Assembly (NCBI GenBank): GCA_000727475.1
Contig: KL647289.1
Span: forward strand, 1,867,834-1,931,833
DNA: 64,000 nucleotides
Source of the DNA: Sarcocystis neurona
Lineage: Eukaryota; Apicomplexa; Conoidasida; Eucoccidiorida; Sarcocystidae
Direction: 5' to 3'
Shown here: positions 1-10,879 of the stretch, one piece after another
How the letters are laid out: each line of letters starts with the position of its first letter
Position numbering within the stretch: position 1 is the first letter of the stretch
Made by a program: the position numbers and the translations under genes
Notes under the pieces: generated by a model
What the model saw: the letters and a program-made list of their open reading frames with translations, nothing else
Told to the model about the DNA's origin: nothing
Databases searched by the model: none

Positions 1-1661
1 GTTTGCAGCACGCGCGTAATGCGAGAGGTCCTTGTCGCTTCACCACGAGAATTTCTTGCTCCTGTAGGGGCTGTCCCAGTGGGCGTGCGTTTCCGTTGAC
101 TCGCTGACAAACCCTGGTGTTCCTTGTCTTTATGCAGGTGTCTCTTAGGCTTATTGCTGTCGTCTTGAGGACGTTGAGGTGTACCCGCATGAGCCGGGCA
201 ACTCGCAAGACTAGTGGAAGTTTCAGAGTCATCTCGTTCGCTTTGTATTCCTTGGCTCCGTTGCCGCAACTTGTTGACACTTTCAAGTCCCTCTACCGCT
301 TCTAGAGCGGAAGTATTTTTGCTTTTTTCCCTTGTGGGCGTCGGCGATGAGGAGCTACAGTTGAAGATTTTGAGTAGAGGAGCACCAGTAGGCGGAACGT
401 TTTTTTCCTTCTTTCCTATGTTTACATTGCGTGCCGTTGGGAGGAGGCCCCCTCGAACATTTTCCTCACCAAAAGGGAGCCGTGGTGTCTTCTCCTTGAG
501 CCTATTCGTTCGGCTATCCTCTCGTTTTTCACAGTTCCTACATCTTGTATTGAGCTTGTGTACCCTCTGACAAGCCGAAGAAGCTTTCACAGTTGCGTCC
601 AGCCTCTTGATTTCTTTATACGTTTTGGAAGGTGGAGAATTGATGTGCGTGTCCGCCGGACTTCGTTGGAGACTGCTGATCTGACTCAAATCTTCTTGCA
701 GTTTTTCTGTCACTTGCGCGACCGTTAAAGATAGACTGGCATCCTCGTACGGAATCGAAGTGTAGCACGACGCTGTTGACGCAGTGAAGCGTGCGCTCTC
801 CTCATACACAGTTTTGTCAGCACTTTTCTTTGAAAACTTCGTCTCATCTCTGCTCTGCACACTTCCTGCCGTGGAAGCCGTTTGTCTATCTGTCGCGTGA
901 GGCGTAGTCTCCTCCATTTCCTTTGAAGCGCTGCGACGAAGGCAGCGCACGGAGTCACCGCCTGTGCCCTTTTTTTCTGGTTGGTTTCCCCCATCGTCGA
1001 TCAGTCTCAGTAACATATCTTGCACTTCTTTCAGCTCCACACACAGCGTCTGCCTGCTGATGTCTTCCCGTCTGTACGGCAGGTCCACGTCTGCCACGCG
1101 GGGGGGAACTGTCGCGTGCGCCCTATCATCTCCAGGATTTCGGACTTTTGTAGCGCTGGCAGGAACCACGCAGCAACCAAGAAAGCATCAGGAGTCACGA
1201 GTTTCCACTCGGTGCAGACTAGTAGGCACAGGTGTATGTCCCAGTACGCCTCATCCCCTTCATGCTTGGTTGGCTCCATGGATTCACGGCACCAGTGTTT
1301 GCCAAGCGTACGACGTGCGCTTACACCAGCAGTAGGTAGATAGGCTCAGGCGCAAATTATGGAAAACCTACGCGTGACTCGACATGCAGAAGATCCAGTA
1401 TGGTGGCTTGCCCAGTGTAGCACAGCAGTGTGAGTACGTAATTACGAGAGCTGAATGCGGTCATCGCATCCTAAAAGACTTATCGCTGCCTGTGTAACGT
1501 AGAAGGATGAAGCATTTTCTAAGCCAGGAGGAATTCGTACCTAGTAGCTCTTTCACTCCTCTGGGACAGTTTCACCTCTGTTTGTGCCGCCGTGCCAATT
1601 CCAAAGAAAACGCTCTGGCTGTGATCTCCAGGACATTCTGCAGCCGCAGTTTGCGCAGCAA
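1..1661 (-). CDS. Hypothetical protein, 3' exons, runs off left edge
   Basis: A minus-strand frame is open without a stop from about 1155 to base 1, roughly 385 codons, and leaves the window. It is hydrophilic, rich in Ser, Thr, Lys, Glu and Arg, and has none of the triplet-repeat bias of the right-hand genes. The exon probably begins at 1155, after a pyrimidine-rich tract ending CCAG. A short upstream exon at 1576-1661 (acceptor CTAG, donor GTGAAA) fits in phase (0 to 2) and would encode a Leu-rich amphipathic helix, LLRKLRLQNVLEITARAF, of coiled-coil character. No domain family is recognised. It might be the continuation of the 1825-4550 gene, whose last codons overlap a donor-like GTAACT, but that join is out of phase with 1661. 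The openness of the frame is seen directly; the splice sites are inferred. Confidence 0.5.
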
Positions 1662-1824
1662 CTAGCACAACAATGGGACCACACGATCTCGAGTCACAGA
1701 AATCACGAAAAGTGTACTCAGTAACCTAGCCAGGCGTTCCTTCGTGATACATGTAAGACAGTAAACCCACAGCGCACAACTTTATACAGGCGATGACATC
1801 TTTGGCGCAGGACCACACGGCAGT

Positions 1825-4550
1825 TCAGTTACCCTGTGAGAGTCCGGGGACAGATGGCTCCTGAGCTGCACCATTTGGTCTACCAGGCTCCTCGTTGTGA
1901 GCCTTCGAGACAAGAGCCTGGCAACCCGAAGTGAAGCTACAGCTTTGTGGAATGGCCTCCGAAACCTGTTGCAGGTGCCGCGGTAGACCTGAGGCTTCCG
2001 TCGTTTTGTCATGTCCCGTGGAACAAGACAACTTTTCCAAGATGCTCTCAGTAGCTTCACTGTCGCCACCGGAAAAAAATCGTGCTAAACCTGTAGTAGA
2101 GGCATGCCTTTTCCGTTCTGTCGTTGATGTTTCCTTCTCGTCAGTTGCGCTGTTTCCCTCCCGTGACGAAGTGCCCACACAGACGCCACACGTGTGTCGC
2201 TCCTGCGGCCACCCTGCTCCAATCCTTCTGTAGGGAGGGTCTTTTTCGTATATGGGAGAACTCGGTTGGCTTTCTGAACATGTTCGATTTATCGAGTGAA
2301 GAGATGGACCAAGATCCCGCAGCATTTGAGCATTTTGTGCACCTCCTAACTGGATGCTTGAAGATAGACAGTTCTCATTCCGAAAACTGCTGTACGAAGC
2401 ACTGCACTGTATCCAACCGGACGTCCAAGGCTGCCTGCAAAAGTCGTCTCCTCGTTTCAAAGCGGAAATGCTATGTTGTCGGAAGAGTTCTGGATCGAAA
2501 CAATCAGTCTGCATTATGCCAGCCCCGGTGGACGCAGCCCTGATTCCGGCTTTCGGTCTGAAATGCTCCAGCTCGTTCACGGCGTATCCACCCGCTGTGC
2601 ATGATTCTGCAGTGGTCTGCTGCGGATCTGACCATGATCCACCGAGCGGACAGGGAGCAGAGAGGTACGGGGAAAGGCAGGCGCACGAATCCATCTTCCT
2701 TATCGTCCCCGGCTCCACGTGTGTAGGACCCAGGGGGTGCCGAGGGTGCTTGTGGGGTTGAGTCACATTAAGAAGCCCGTCAGTTCTGAAGCATTTCTCG
2801 ACAAGAGAGAACTTCCGACGCTGTCCCATGCTACTCTGTCCTCTGATCTCATTCTGCGGAGACTCAGTTAACCGCCTTGACCGCATGAGTTGCACGGTGT
2901 TGCTGGGGATTTGGCCAGCAAGGCCACTTTCTGTGTGAACGTATCCGCACTCGAGCTCTTCTATGCAGTTGTGTTCCACCTCAGCTGCCTCCATTTGCGC
3001 ACTGAGCACCTCCTCGCAGGCCGTCCTCTGTGAGAAAGTGCCATTCGTTTTGGTGTTCGTTGTTGCGTCTGCTTCCGAGGGGATGGCGCAAGTTGCCCCA
3101 ATGTGAAGTTCACACCCGGGTGAAGCGCACGAAGGAAGACACACTTCCCCCGCAGGCCACGTAAGTGCGTTTTCGGTTTCGATGCAAGCACGAAGACGCT
3201 GTTGATTTGACGTTGCTGAACGGATGTTGATCCCCCACCGAAGGCTTTCGTCTTCTCGCCGTTCCCGTCCCGGGCTTGTATACGCGTCTCTACGACGAAC
3301 GTGACATGGCGTAGACGGACTGGCTTGTTGACAAAGAGAGCAAGACGCTTCCTGGGAAGAAGGAATTTGGGGAATATTTGCAGCTGAGAGGGATCCTGGC
3401 AGCTCAGCTCCCAACAAAGATGGAATAGGCGAAGGTTCCCGCACTGCAGATACAAAGGTTCAGTCACAACAGTGCAATTTGCTAACAAAGCGTTGTTTCC
3501 ACAAGCAGACATGCATTGCCGGCGGAAGACATCCCGGTTGCGAATCACAGGACTGCTGGAGGCAGCTACAAATTGCCTTGAGCGTCTGAATTGTTGTACC
3601 CATACGCGATTATTTTTTGTACAGACGAGATTCGGGGGCGTCTTGAAACGCGGCGTACAGACATAACCCTACTGAGGCACACATCAGCGTGTATGCGGTG
3701 ACACAGACGCCCTCGTGTCGTGCATCTGCACAACTAGATACGTATTGTTGCTGTATAAGAGGTAAAGCTGACCTTGATCTGAGCAGCTGACCGGATCACG
3801 TGTGCAAGTGCAACGCGTACAAATGTTGTCCTCGTGGCAGCATCCACTTTCGCCGTCAAAATGCAGGGCGCATCCAGGAGAGGATGGCGACACTTTTATC
3901 GGCTGGAACGCTTCATGAGATCCTGCTGGGTGGGCAAAGATGTTTGACCTTTCTGAAGCCTCATATGCAGCGTAGGACAACTGCGCGGGTGGTGGCCCGT
4001 TTTGGTGCGCGTCATACGCTGGTGCGTGTGCTGCGTCAACGGCGCTCTGAGAGAAACAAGTGTCGCTGACTCTCGTGGCCGGCCCGATAGTGGAGAACGC
4101 CTTCGCCGAACGCCGTTGCTTGCTTTTGTCAAGAGAGGCCGGCAAAAAGATGCCCTCTTTTATTGTTTCGACGTTGTGAGCGCGATCTGTTGGTTCCATC
4201 CAAGCGAAGGAGTCTTCTCTACTGCAGTGTTCCGCTACATGTTTGTTCGACACCGTCATCAGACCGACCTCATACCCTCGCAATGAAGCTATATAATTGG
4301 ATACAGGAACAGCACTGTGCGCTGCGTTTACATCAGCAAGTTTCTGCTCCGACACAAGTAGCAGGGCTTCCAACGCTGAAATGTCGTCCCTGAGCTTGCA
4401 GAGTCCAGCAGACTCGCCCTTTAACTCGCCCATTTCATGGTCGTGCAATGAACTGTCTTGAGTTGCTAACGATGGATTCCCAGCGGAAGGCGATCGATAG
4501 CCAATCTCCCTTTGATTGAACGGTTGTACTTCGGAGACTAACTTTCCCAT
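1825..4550 (-). CDS. Hypothetical protein, two exons, about 798 aa
   Basis: Two long minus-strand frames join across a 329-base intron. Exon 1 runs 4550-3773 and ends CAAG before GTCAGC. Exon 2 runs 3443-1825 and follows a pyrimidine-rich stretch ending TGCAG. The phases match (1 into 1) and the total length is divisible by three. The start is the ATG at 4550 (MGKLVSEVQPF); the frame is open a little further up without another ATG. The protein is mostly polar, with no signal peptide and no membrane segment. Residues about 45-75 (LRDDISALEALLLVSEQKLA) look like a short coiled coil, and a Cys-rich patch lies near the exon junction. The second half is Ser/Thr/Cys-rich and lacks homopolymers. I do not recognise the family. 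Coding is supported by 539 open codons in a region of ordinary base composition. Confidence 0.55.
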
Positions 4551-7500
4551 TTTGTTCTGGTGGTGACCTTTCTGATGGTGCGGAAAGATGAAGGAGGACA
4601 CAATGAGACCGCTATATTGTTGTCAGCAAAATGTGTCGGTCGTGTCTGTCGAACTAGGCTTTCTGAATTAACATAATTTTGTCCTCTCTCGTTCGCACAC
4701 AAAGATCTGCCAAACAAGCCACCTGAGTGGTCGAAAGCCCGCAAAGAACGTACGCGTGAAATATAGGGACGCAACCAATGGGATGTCAGTCTTAAAAAGG
4801 GGCCCGTCCGCACTCCGCACGACTACGTGTAGGACAGCTCTGCGTTCTCAGAAGGACACTGTGGGTTCTGGAGATCTACAATCCTAAAAGCTGTTGCCGT
4901 TCAGGCTGTCACGTTGTGCACGATTACTTACATGTTGGTACAGCGTTTGTTCCGGGGAGGGCAGTTCCATTGCCTCAGCTTCGGCATCCGCATCGACATA
5001 CGTTATGCAGCGGGATTAACGCGCCATCTGCGTGCCCTGTGCATGTAAAACTGTAATGTCATACGAGGCACAAGTACTTCTGGAGGACAGCCCATGACCA
5101 GACTTCTCATATTTGAATCTGTGCAGTGCTAGCCACACATGTGTAGACGCACACACCATGTATGCATATATATATATATATATATAGATAGATAGATACA
5201 CACACACAAAGATATGCGCGTTCGTATACATATATATGTGTCGCATTGTACGCGCGGCCTGCATGTCTGCAGAGTTGTGCACGCGCCGTCAGTCTGACGG
5301 TAGTATTTCCTGAACTGGTGTCCCTGCAACAAACATTGATAACTGGCACTGGAGCGGTTGCTGAAGTTGAAACCGGATACTTATGCTAGTGGAAAAGCAA
5401 TCTAGGTGCTGACTACGCCGCTTGCAGAGGAACTGTGTGACTGCCTCGCCATGTACACGGCACTCACGCGAAGACTGCAGGACGTGTGCGGAACGACACC
5501 AGGCGTGAACAATGACGTCGACAGGTGTCACCTACACCGGAAGCTCTCTTGCGCCTTACTGGTGGGCTTGAAGTAATGTCGTGCGTTTTTCGCACTTTCC
5601 AGGTATCAGTTGGAATATCAGAAATATGTTTCGGTAGCTACTTTGAACGCCTCGGGTACCCCTACCTGTTTTGTTGCTGGTATGTGGGGCCACTCAGTGT
5701 ACTTAACGTGCCCGGTAGTGTGTAGAACCTCTACACAACATTCGTTCTGTACACGGAAAAGTCTTCTGGAGACGGAAACGACAAAATGTCCTTCTGAGCG
5801 TTACGGCTTCTTTGAAACGTGCGGTGCGGTAAGTAGGTCCTTACTTATCGGTGTGACCGATGGGCTAAGCACGGCACTGATCGCGTACGTGCGTTAAAGC
5901 GGGGGCCACCATGATAGCGACACAGGAAAAAAGTCGGTAGGGCGCATTCGTGCCTCGTGGGCACACGACTACCTCTGCAGGAGCGAAGGACACGGAATTG
6001 GTGAGCTCTCTACGGTCAACGTCGTGTGCTTTTCGTGCCTTCAGTGGTATTTGTTCCAGCGTCAGTGGTAATTCCCGGCAAGGTGTGCAAAGCCACAGCG
6101 GTTCATTGACAGCTGTGCCCTGTGATTTAAATACAAGGCCAAGCGCATCGCAGATCCACCGTTGCCCACGCGGTGAAAAAGATGGCTTTTCGGTCCAGAT
6201 CTGCATTTACGTTACCCCTCTATCAGTACAGAGATGCACAGGCGCTTCTGTTGTGTCCACTCCACCTAAGTGTAATTGGTGTTGCAGAAGATCGGAGAGA
6301 TACTCCAGTCAAAAAAAATGTGCAGAACGGAGTAGCCGGCATACACACAGCCGTGACGCTTGCTGGCCGTCGACGCCAGCTCGTCTCGTAACCAATTATG
6401 GACGCCACAGCTTACATCTACGCTGGGAATTTTCTGACCCCCAAATTCTATGTGTGCTCGCCGGAGCTCAGGCTGTGCAGGCTCACATGGGCTTCGCGAG
6501 CAAGGCTGAGGCCCTTCTCGCAGTAGACCGTGCTTTTTTTACTCTCCTCTGCCTTCGAAATATATGCAGTGCGCTTAAGTGGCAAAGCCTCTGCAGTTCC
6601 CCTACAACGCACTCATCATTACGAAGCCGTGTTCGTTTGTCTCTTGAGTGCATAAATAAAATCGACAAGAGCAGCGACTGCTTTCAAAACACTCGTGGTA
6701 AAGACATATGCTGAAGAGAGCGACGTGACGACGCAAGAGCTGTGCCTTGCTGCTGCACCTTCACTAATATTTAAGTAACTCCTTCACTGTGAGAGCTGCG
6801 GCCTCGCACGAGAATGAAAAAGCCTGTAAGCGAGATCCCTTGCAGGATCTGCGACCAAACCAACCCACAATGCGCAGCGCTCTCAAAGAAAAAGATACAT
6901 GACGTTTTGCCCCCAATCGACACGGGATGCACAGCGGAAGACTCCACCTGGACAGGACGGGTACCATTTGAGGCGCAAATCTATTTGCATGTCCCCGACA
7001 GTGTGTGGACACCTACAGAGGGTTGCGCTCAATTTTAATGTTGCTTCACTTTTTCCCCATCGCAATTGCGATGCCTCAGACGGATACCAGGAGAGGATCA
7101 GCCAAAGGTTACTACGTTGATTTTCTAACGTCTTGGTAGGCTTGAAGGAAATAGATATAATACGGCCTACGCGCGCAGACGCTTGCTCGCTCTCTTCGAC
7201 CGTCCGCGCCATGCAGCCGCACAGCGCTGCAAGAGGTGCCAAAGAGCGAACAGCAAACAACTCAGGAGTAGTTGGCCGTATCTCGCACCCGCTGCGGGGG
7301 TGAAAATCCACACTCCATCGTGAACACGAGCGCGAAGGACCGGAGACCACAGTCTACGTGTGTGCCTTAGTGCACGCACCGGAGCGGATGAAGCAAAAAC
7401 TTGTAGGATAGAAAAAAGGCTATCGATAAGTAAAATTTGATTCGCAGTTGGGCACCATTCACGCCTGTGATGATACCAGCAGTCGCCAACGTACACTTAA

Positions 7501-10144
7501 GAGTTAGGCGTTGCTTGTGCCACATCTGTCAGTGCCAATAATAAAAGGTGCTTCTCCTTGACTGGACGACCTTGCAGAATGAAGGTGATATCCTTTTGGG
7601 CGCAATGGCGAATTGTAGGTATATTTCGCTGGAAGTTGTGGCAGTGTACGGTGTGCAAAATACCACTCAATCCTTATATCAATTGAAATTTACAATCAGT
7701 ACCAAAGTCGTGAACACCGCTTGATTCCACGTAGAGGCTTTCTCTCACGAGATCACCTGGATGAAAAACAAAGCTCAGCAGGGCAGACAGCGCCATTGCA
7801 GAGGGGCTGGTAGGATTTAATCCCACATGCGCGCAAGCACCACCTTCCCAGAAAAGCCGTGTGAGACGGCAAAAGGTATCCTTTCTTCAAGAGGGCGCCG
7901 AGACATGAGAACCTGCTGCACAGTTTACACGCTTTAGGCTAGTGTGATACATAGTCTGCCGTCTGTGTACCTGTTAAACAAGAATTGCTATCAGTAGTTT
8001 CATGTAAATTTGTACTCTGGAGGCAAGTCGGCTGCGAATTCAGGCCGTCCAACACACCAACCGTGCTCACCCTGCAGAAGATAGCGACGAGCGATCAACA
8101 ACAATCTCAGCAGTTCTACCAGCGTGGTAGTTCAAGTGCATAGAATGGACGTGTAGAGGTGACAAGAACAACCTGCGACAGATTAATTCGAAGAGACATG
8201 CATACACTTGTGTGCTTAACGGCAAACCTAAGAAGTCAGGAGCAAGCGAATAAGAACTGTTCTAACGCATGTCCACCCTCGAGGGATCCTCTGATACGCA
8301 GTAGGATACTCTCATAAGGATAGAGGGGCCATATACCGTGGATAACACAGGCGATAGCATGTGGCCGTAAAACTCCTGGATGTGAAGATCCGGAGTGTCT
8401 TAAAGTTCGTGTTCTCTGTGCTGGCAGAGTTCGTGAGGATAACGAGCAAGATACCGCTTAACCTGAACAGGTACACTGTGACGTGCGTCATTCCCTTGAA
8501 GACGTTGACATACGCGGACCTATCTCTGTTCTTGGTGGTCGCCGTGCAATCACCTTGAAATGGGTTCTGGCGAACGGTCACAACTATCAAAAATGTGCCC
8601 GCATCTGAGGACGAACTCACGAACTGTCTCATATAGGAAGGTGAATGTCAAGAGAGTCTGCCTTTTTTGCATTTTCCGCGCAGACAAAGTCTACCGCGAG
8701 AAAAAGTGTACAACGGTGTGTATGGCACACGAGCGCATCCGTCGTACACACTCGATACCCAACCGTGAAAAGAAACGATGGTCGCGCCACTACACTTCTC
8801 CATCTGTCGGCAGAGTGGTACACATACTGATGTCCTGACGCGGCAAATACTGCAAAATGAAATAAATACACATGGATGCTTAGGAAGCAATGTACCGATT
8901 TGTGCACGTACGTGTCGAGAAACATCGAAACGATGTCGCACTCCCTTGTGTCGGCGCGGTGCCGTGTCTAGCGGCGTAGCACGCCGCACAGTACGAAGTA
9001 GTGTACTTCACCCGATACACTGTTAGATATATTTTGAGTAACTCAGGAGAACACTCTGGGACAAACAGCCAAACAGGCTGCTGAATGTCAGCTTTCCCCA
9101 CCACACAGCACCTCGGTAGCTGTGTCAGCACAGAAACATAGTAGTTCCTGCTAGACAACGAAACCGGGCTTGCCCGAGCAAGTTACGGGCACGGCTGAAT
9201 TCAGGTTGCTTGCAAGGACAAAGAAGTGGTACAGTGATTCAGCACTCGACATCATGGATTCGAAATGTTAGGCACTACCACAACGCATCAAGGGGCGGCT
9301 CCCGCAACGTTTGCAGTGTGTTTTTCTACTAGTGTGGTTTGTGTTGCACACGTGCTAGGCGTCGGCCCCAGTCGGAAGGGCAGGGATTTTCCGTGTTTGA
9401 TACTCACGTCCGACACAAGGACGACGTGACACGTCTGTAGCACGTCCGTGCACGGCCTTACACGTCCATACTGCACATCGCGGCTTGCCAATGAAGCTGC
9501 TCAACCACATTGTTTTGGGGAGAAAGGATTGTTTTCTCTTCGAGCTCTCGTAGGCGTAGGTGGTTGCTGACGGAGCATGGTGAAGTATTGGTAGCGTGTG
9601 AAAAATTTCTCGTACGCAAGCCCTCTTGTTTCTTTGCCTCGAAAATGTTCGCGCAGACTTCCGCTCGTGAAAGGTGCAGACAAGGGCAACGGTGCAAAAT
9701 GAGCGCGGTAATTTTTGGTGCCCTTCACCGTGGTTGTCTCTAGAGAGCTTACAATCTATGAGCCACTTTGATAAATAGTACTGATAAATGCCTCATTGTC
9801 CTTTACAGCCCATCAGTGTCGTCTCCCGACGAAGACAAGCACAGGTGTACAGTTGTATGTATATACCCGTATGTGTGGAGCTTAATAGCGGCCGTTTCTA
9901 CCTGCGTTGCAATGTCTTGGGGTGCAGCATCTCGTCGGGTGCATTCTGTTTCCCAAAGGTCCCGTGAAGCACAGCGAAGAATGGTTTTACTGGTGCGCAT
10001 ATACGTCGATGAATATCTGTGCAGCAGGAGCTGCACCTCAGTGCAACTCCTCGAGTGCACTGTTGTTCTTCACATATAACCATCGTTACAGAGCGATGTA
10101 GTTTGGTGGCAGCCTGTCGAGCGCAGCATCGTCCACGTGTCCCC
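4551..10144. other. Intergenic, no supported gene
   Basis: Repeat-poor sequence of ordinary composition. Open frames exist, for example 5950-6714 on the plus strand (254 codons, opening on GTG) and 6883-7350 on the minus strand. Neither shows a recognisable domain, a convincing splice structure or codon bias. Either could be an exon of an unrecognised gene. The only simple repeat is a TA/TAGATA tract near 5160-5210. Promoters of the flanking genes must lie here, but I see no motif I can defend. Confidence 0.4.
5161..5212. repeat. TA / GATA / CA microsatellite
   Basis: Alternating TA followed by a few TAGATA and CACACA units. It is the only simple repeat of note in the left 10 kb, in contrast with the dense TA tracts to the right. 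Confidence 0.8.
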
Positions 10145-10879
10145 ATGGTTGCTTTCATGTCCACAAGTTTCCTGGGCGAGCGCTTTCCTGAGGAAACGCG
10201 GAGTTTATTGCCAAAAAGGGCTTCCACCTACCGCCAGTGCTGCTGTTGCTCGGTTGGGACGGGGGTGACGCTGTGGGCGGTTTTTTTGGTGGGTGTTTCG
10301 CTGTACTTTGTATTCGATTTAAACATCAAGGGAGCCATATTCACAACGGGTGCCGTTGTAAGTCTACTTACGGCGGCGCTGCTCCTGTTTGCGGCTGGGC
10401 AGCAAAACGCCTTCCTCGCCTACATCGCCTTCTACATGCAGATCCTCGTCTACGTAGCGTGGACTGCTCAGGCAGCTGTGTCCTGTGTCGCACTGTGGCA
10501 GATGAAGAATGCTGCTGCTGGCGAAACTGGTTTTCCACCTACCTCATGGGACCTGTTCCACCCGCTAAGAGCTGTCCTCAGCGAGTATCCAGTTGGTCAA
10601 CGGAACTCGGAGGGACCCACCAAAAGATTACTGTCCACTTTTCGGCAAGTGGATATTCCATTGTATCTTTATGAAGCTCTTGTTGTTGCCTTCTACGCCC
10701 TGCAGTTGGCACTGGCTTACTTCGTGCTTCGCATGCTGTGGAGCTTCTACAGGATTCTGCAAGTAGGCGGCACTGCCTTTGAAGGAAAAGCCGCTGAAGA
10801 GCTGGAAGAGGCCACTCTACGATATCAGCTGCCTTCTTACACGGCTGACGAAACCCCGCGCGAGGAACAGCAGGCGTGA
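10145..10879 (+). CDS. LAPTM4-like four-transmembrane protein
   Basis: Single-exon gene for a 244-aa integral membrane protein. The start is the ATG at 10145 (CCCATGG context), because upstream codons in the frame include no other ATG. Predicted membrane segments lie at residues about 38-58, 62-84, 89-118 and 174-200. A Cys cluster, CCCC at 32-35, sits just before the first segment and is a likely palmitoylation site. The order of features follows animal LAPTM4 proteins: Cys-rich motif plus VGTG leading into helix 1 (LAPTM4 has CCHVRTGT), a long third loop, a fourth helix followed by an aromatic WSFYRI stretch, and a cytosolic tail with a PY-like motif, LPSY at 229-232. LAPTM4 proteins act in late endosomes and lysosomes and recruit Nedd4-type ubiquitin ligases through such motifs. 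The family assignment is a remembered resemblance, not a search result. That this is a real membrane-protein gene is much surer. Confidence 0.75.
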   Translation: MVAFMSTSFLGERFPEETRSLLPKRASTYRQCCCCSVGTGVTLWAVFLVGVSLYFVFDLNIKGAIFTTGAVVSLLTAALLLFAAGQQNAFLAYIAFYMQILVYVAWTAQAAVSCVALWQMKNAAAGETGFPPTSWDLFHPLRAVLSEYPVGQRNSEGPTKRLLSTFRQVDIPLYLYEALVVAFYALQLALAYFVLRMLWSFYRILQVGGTAFEGKAAEELEEATLRYQLPSYTADETPREEQQA

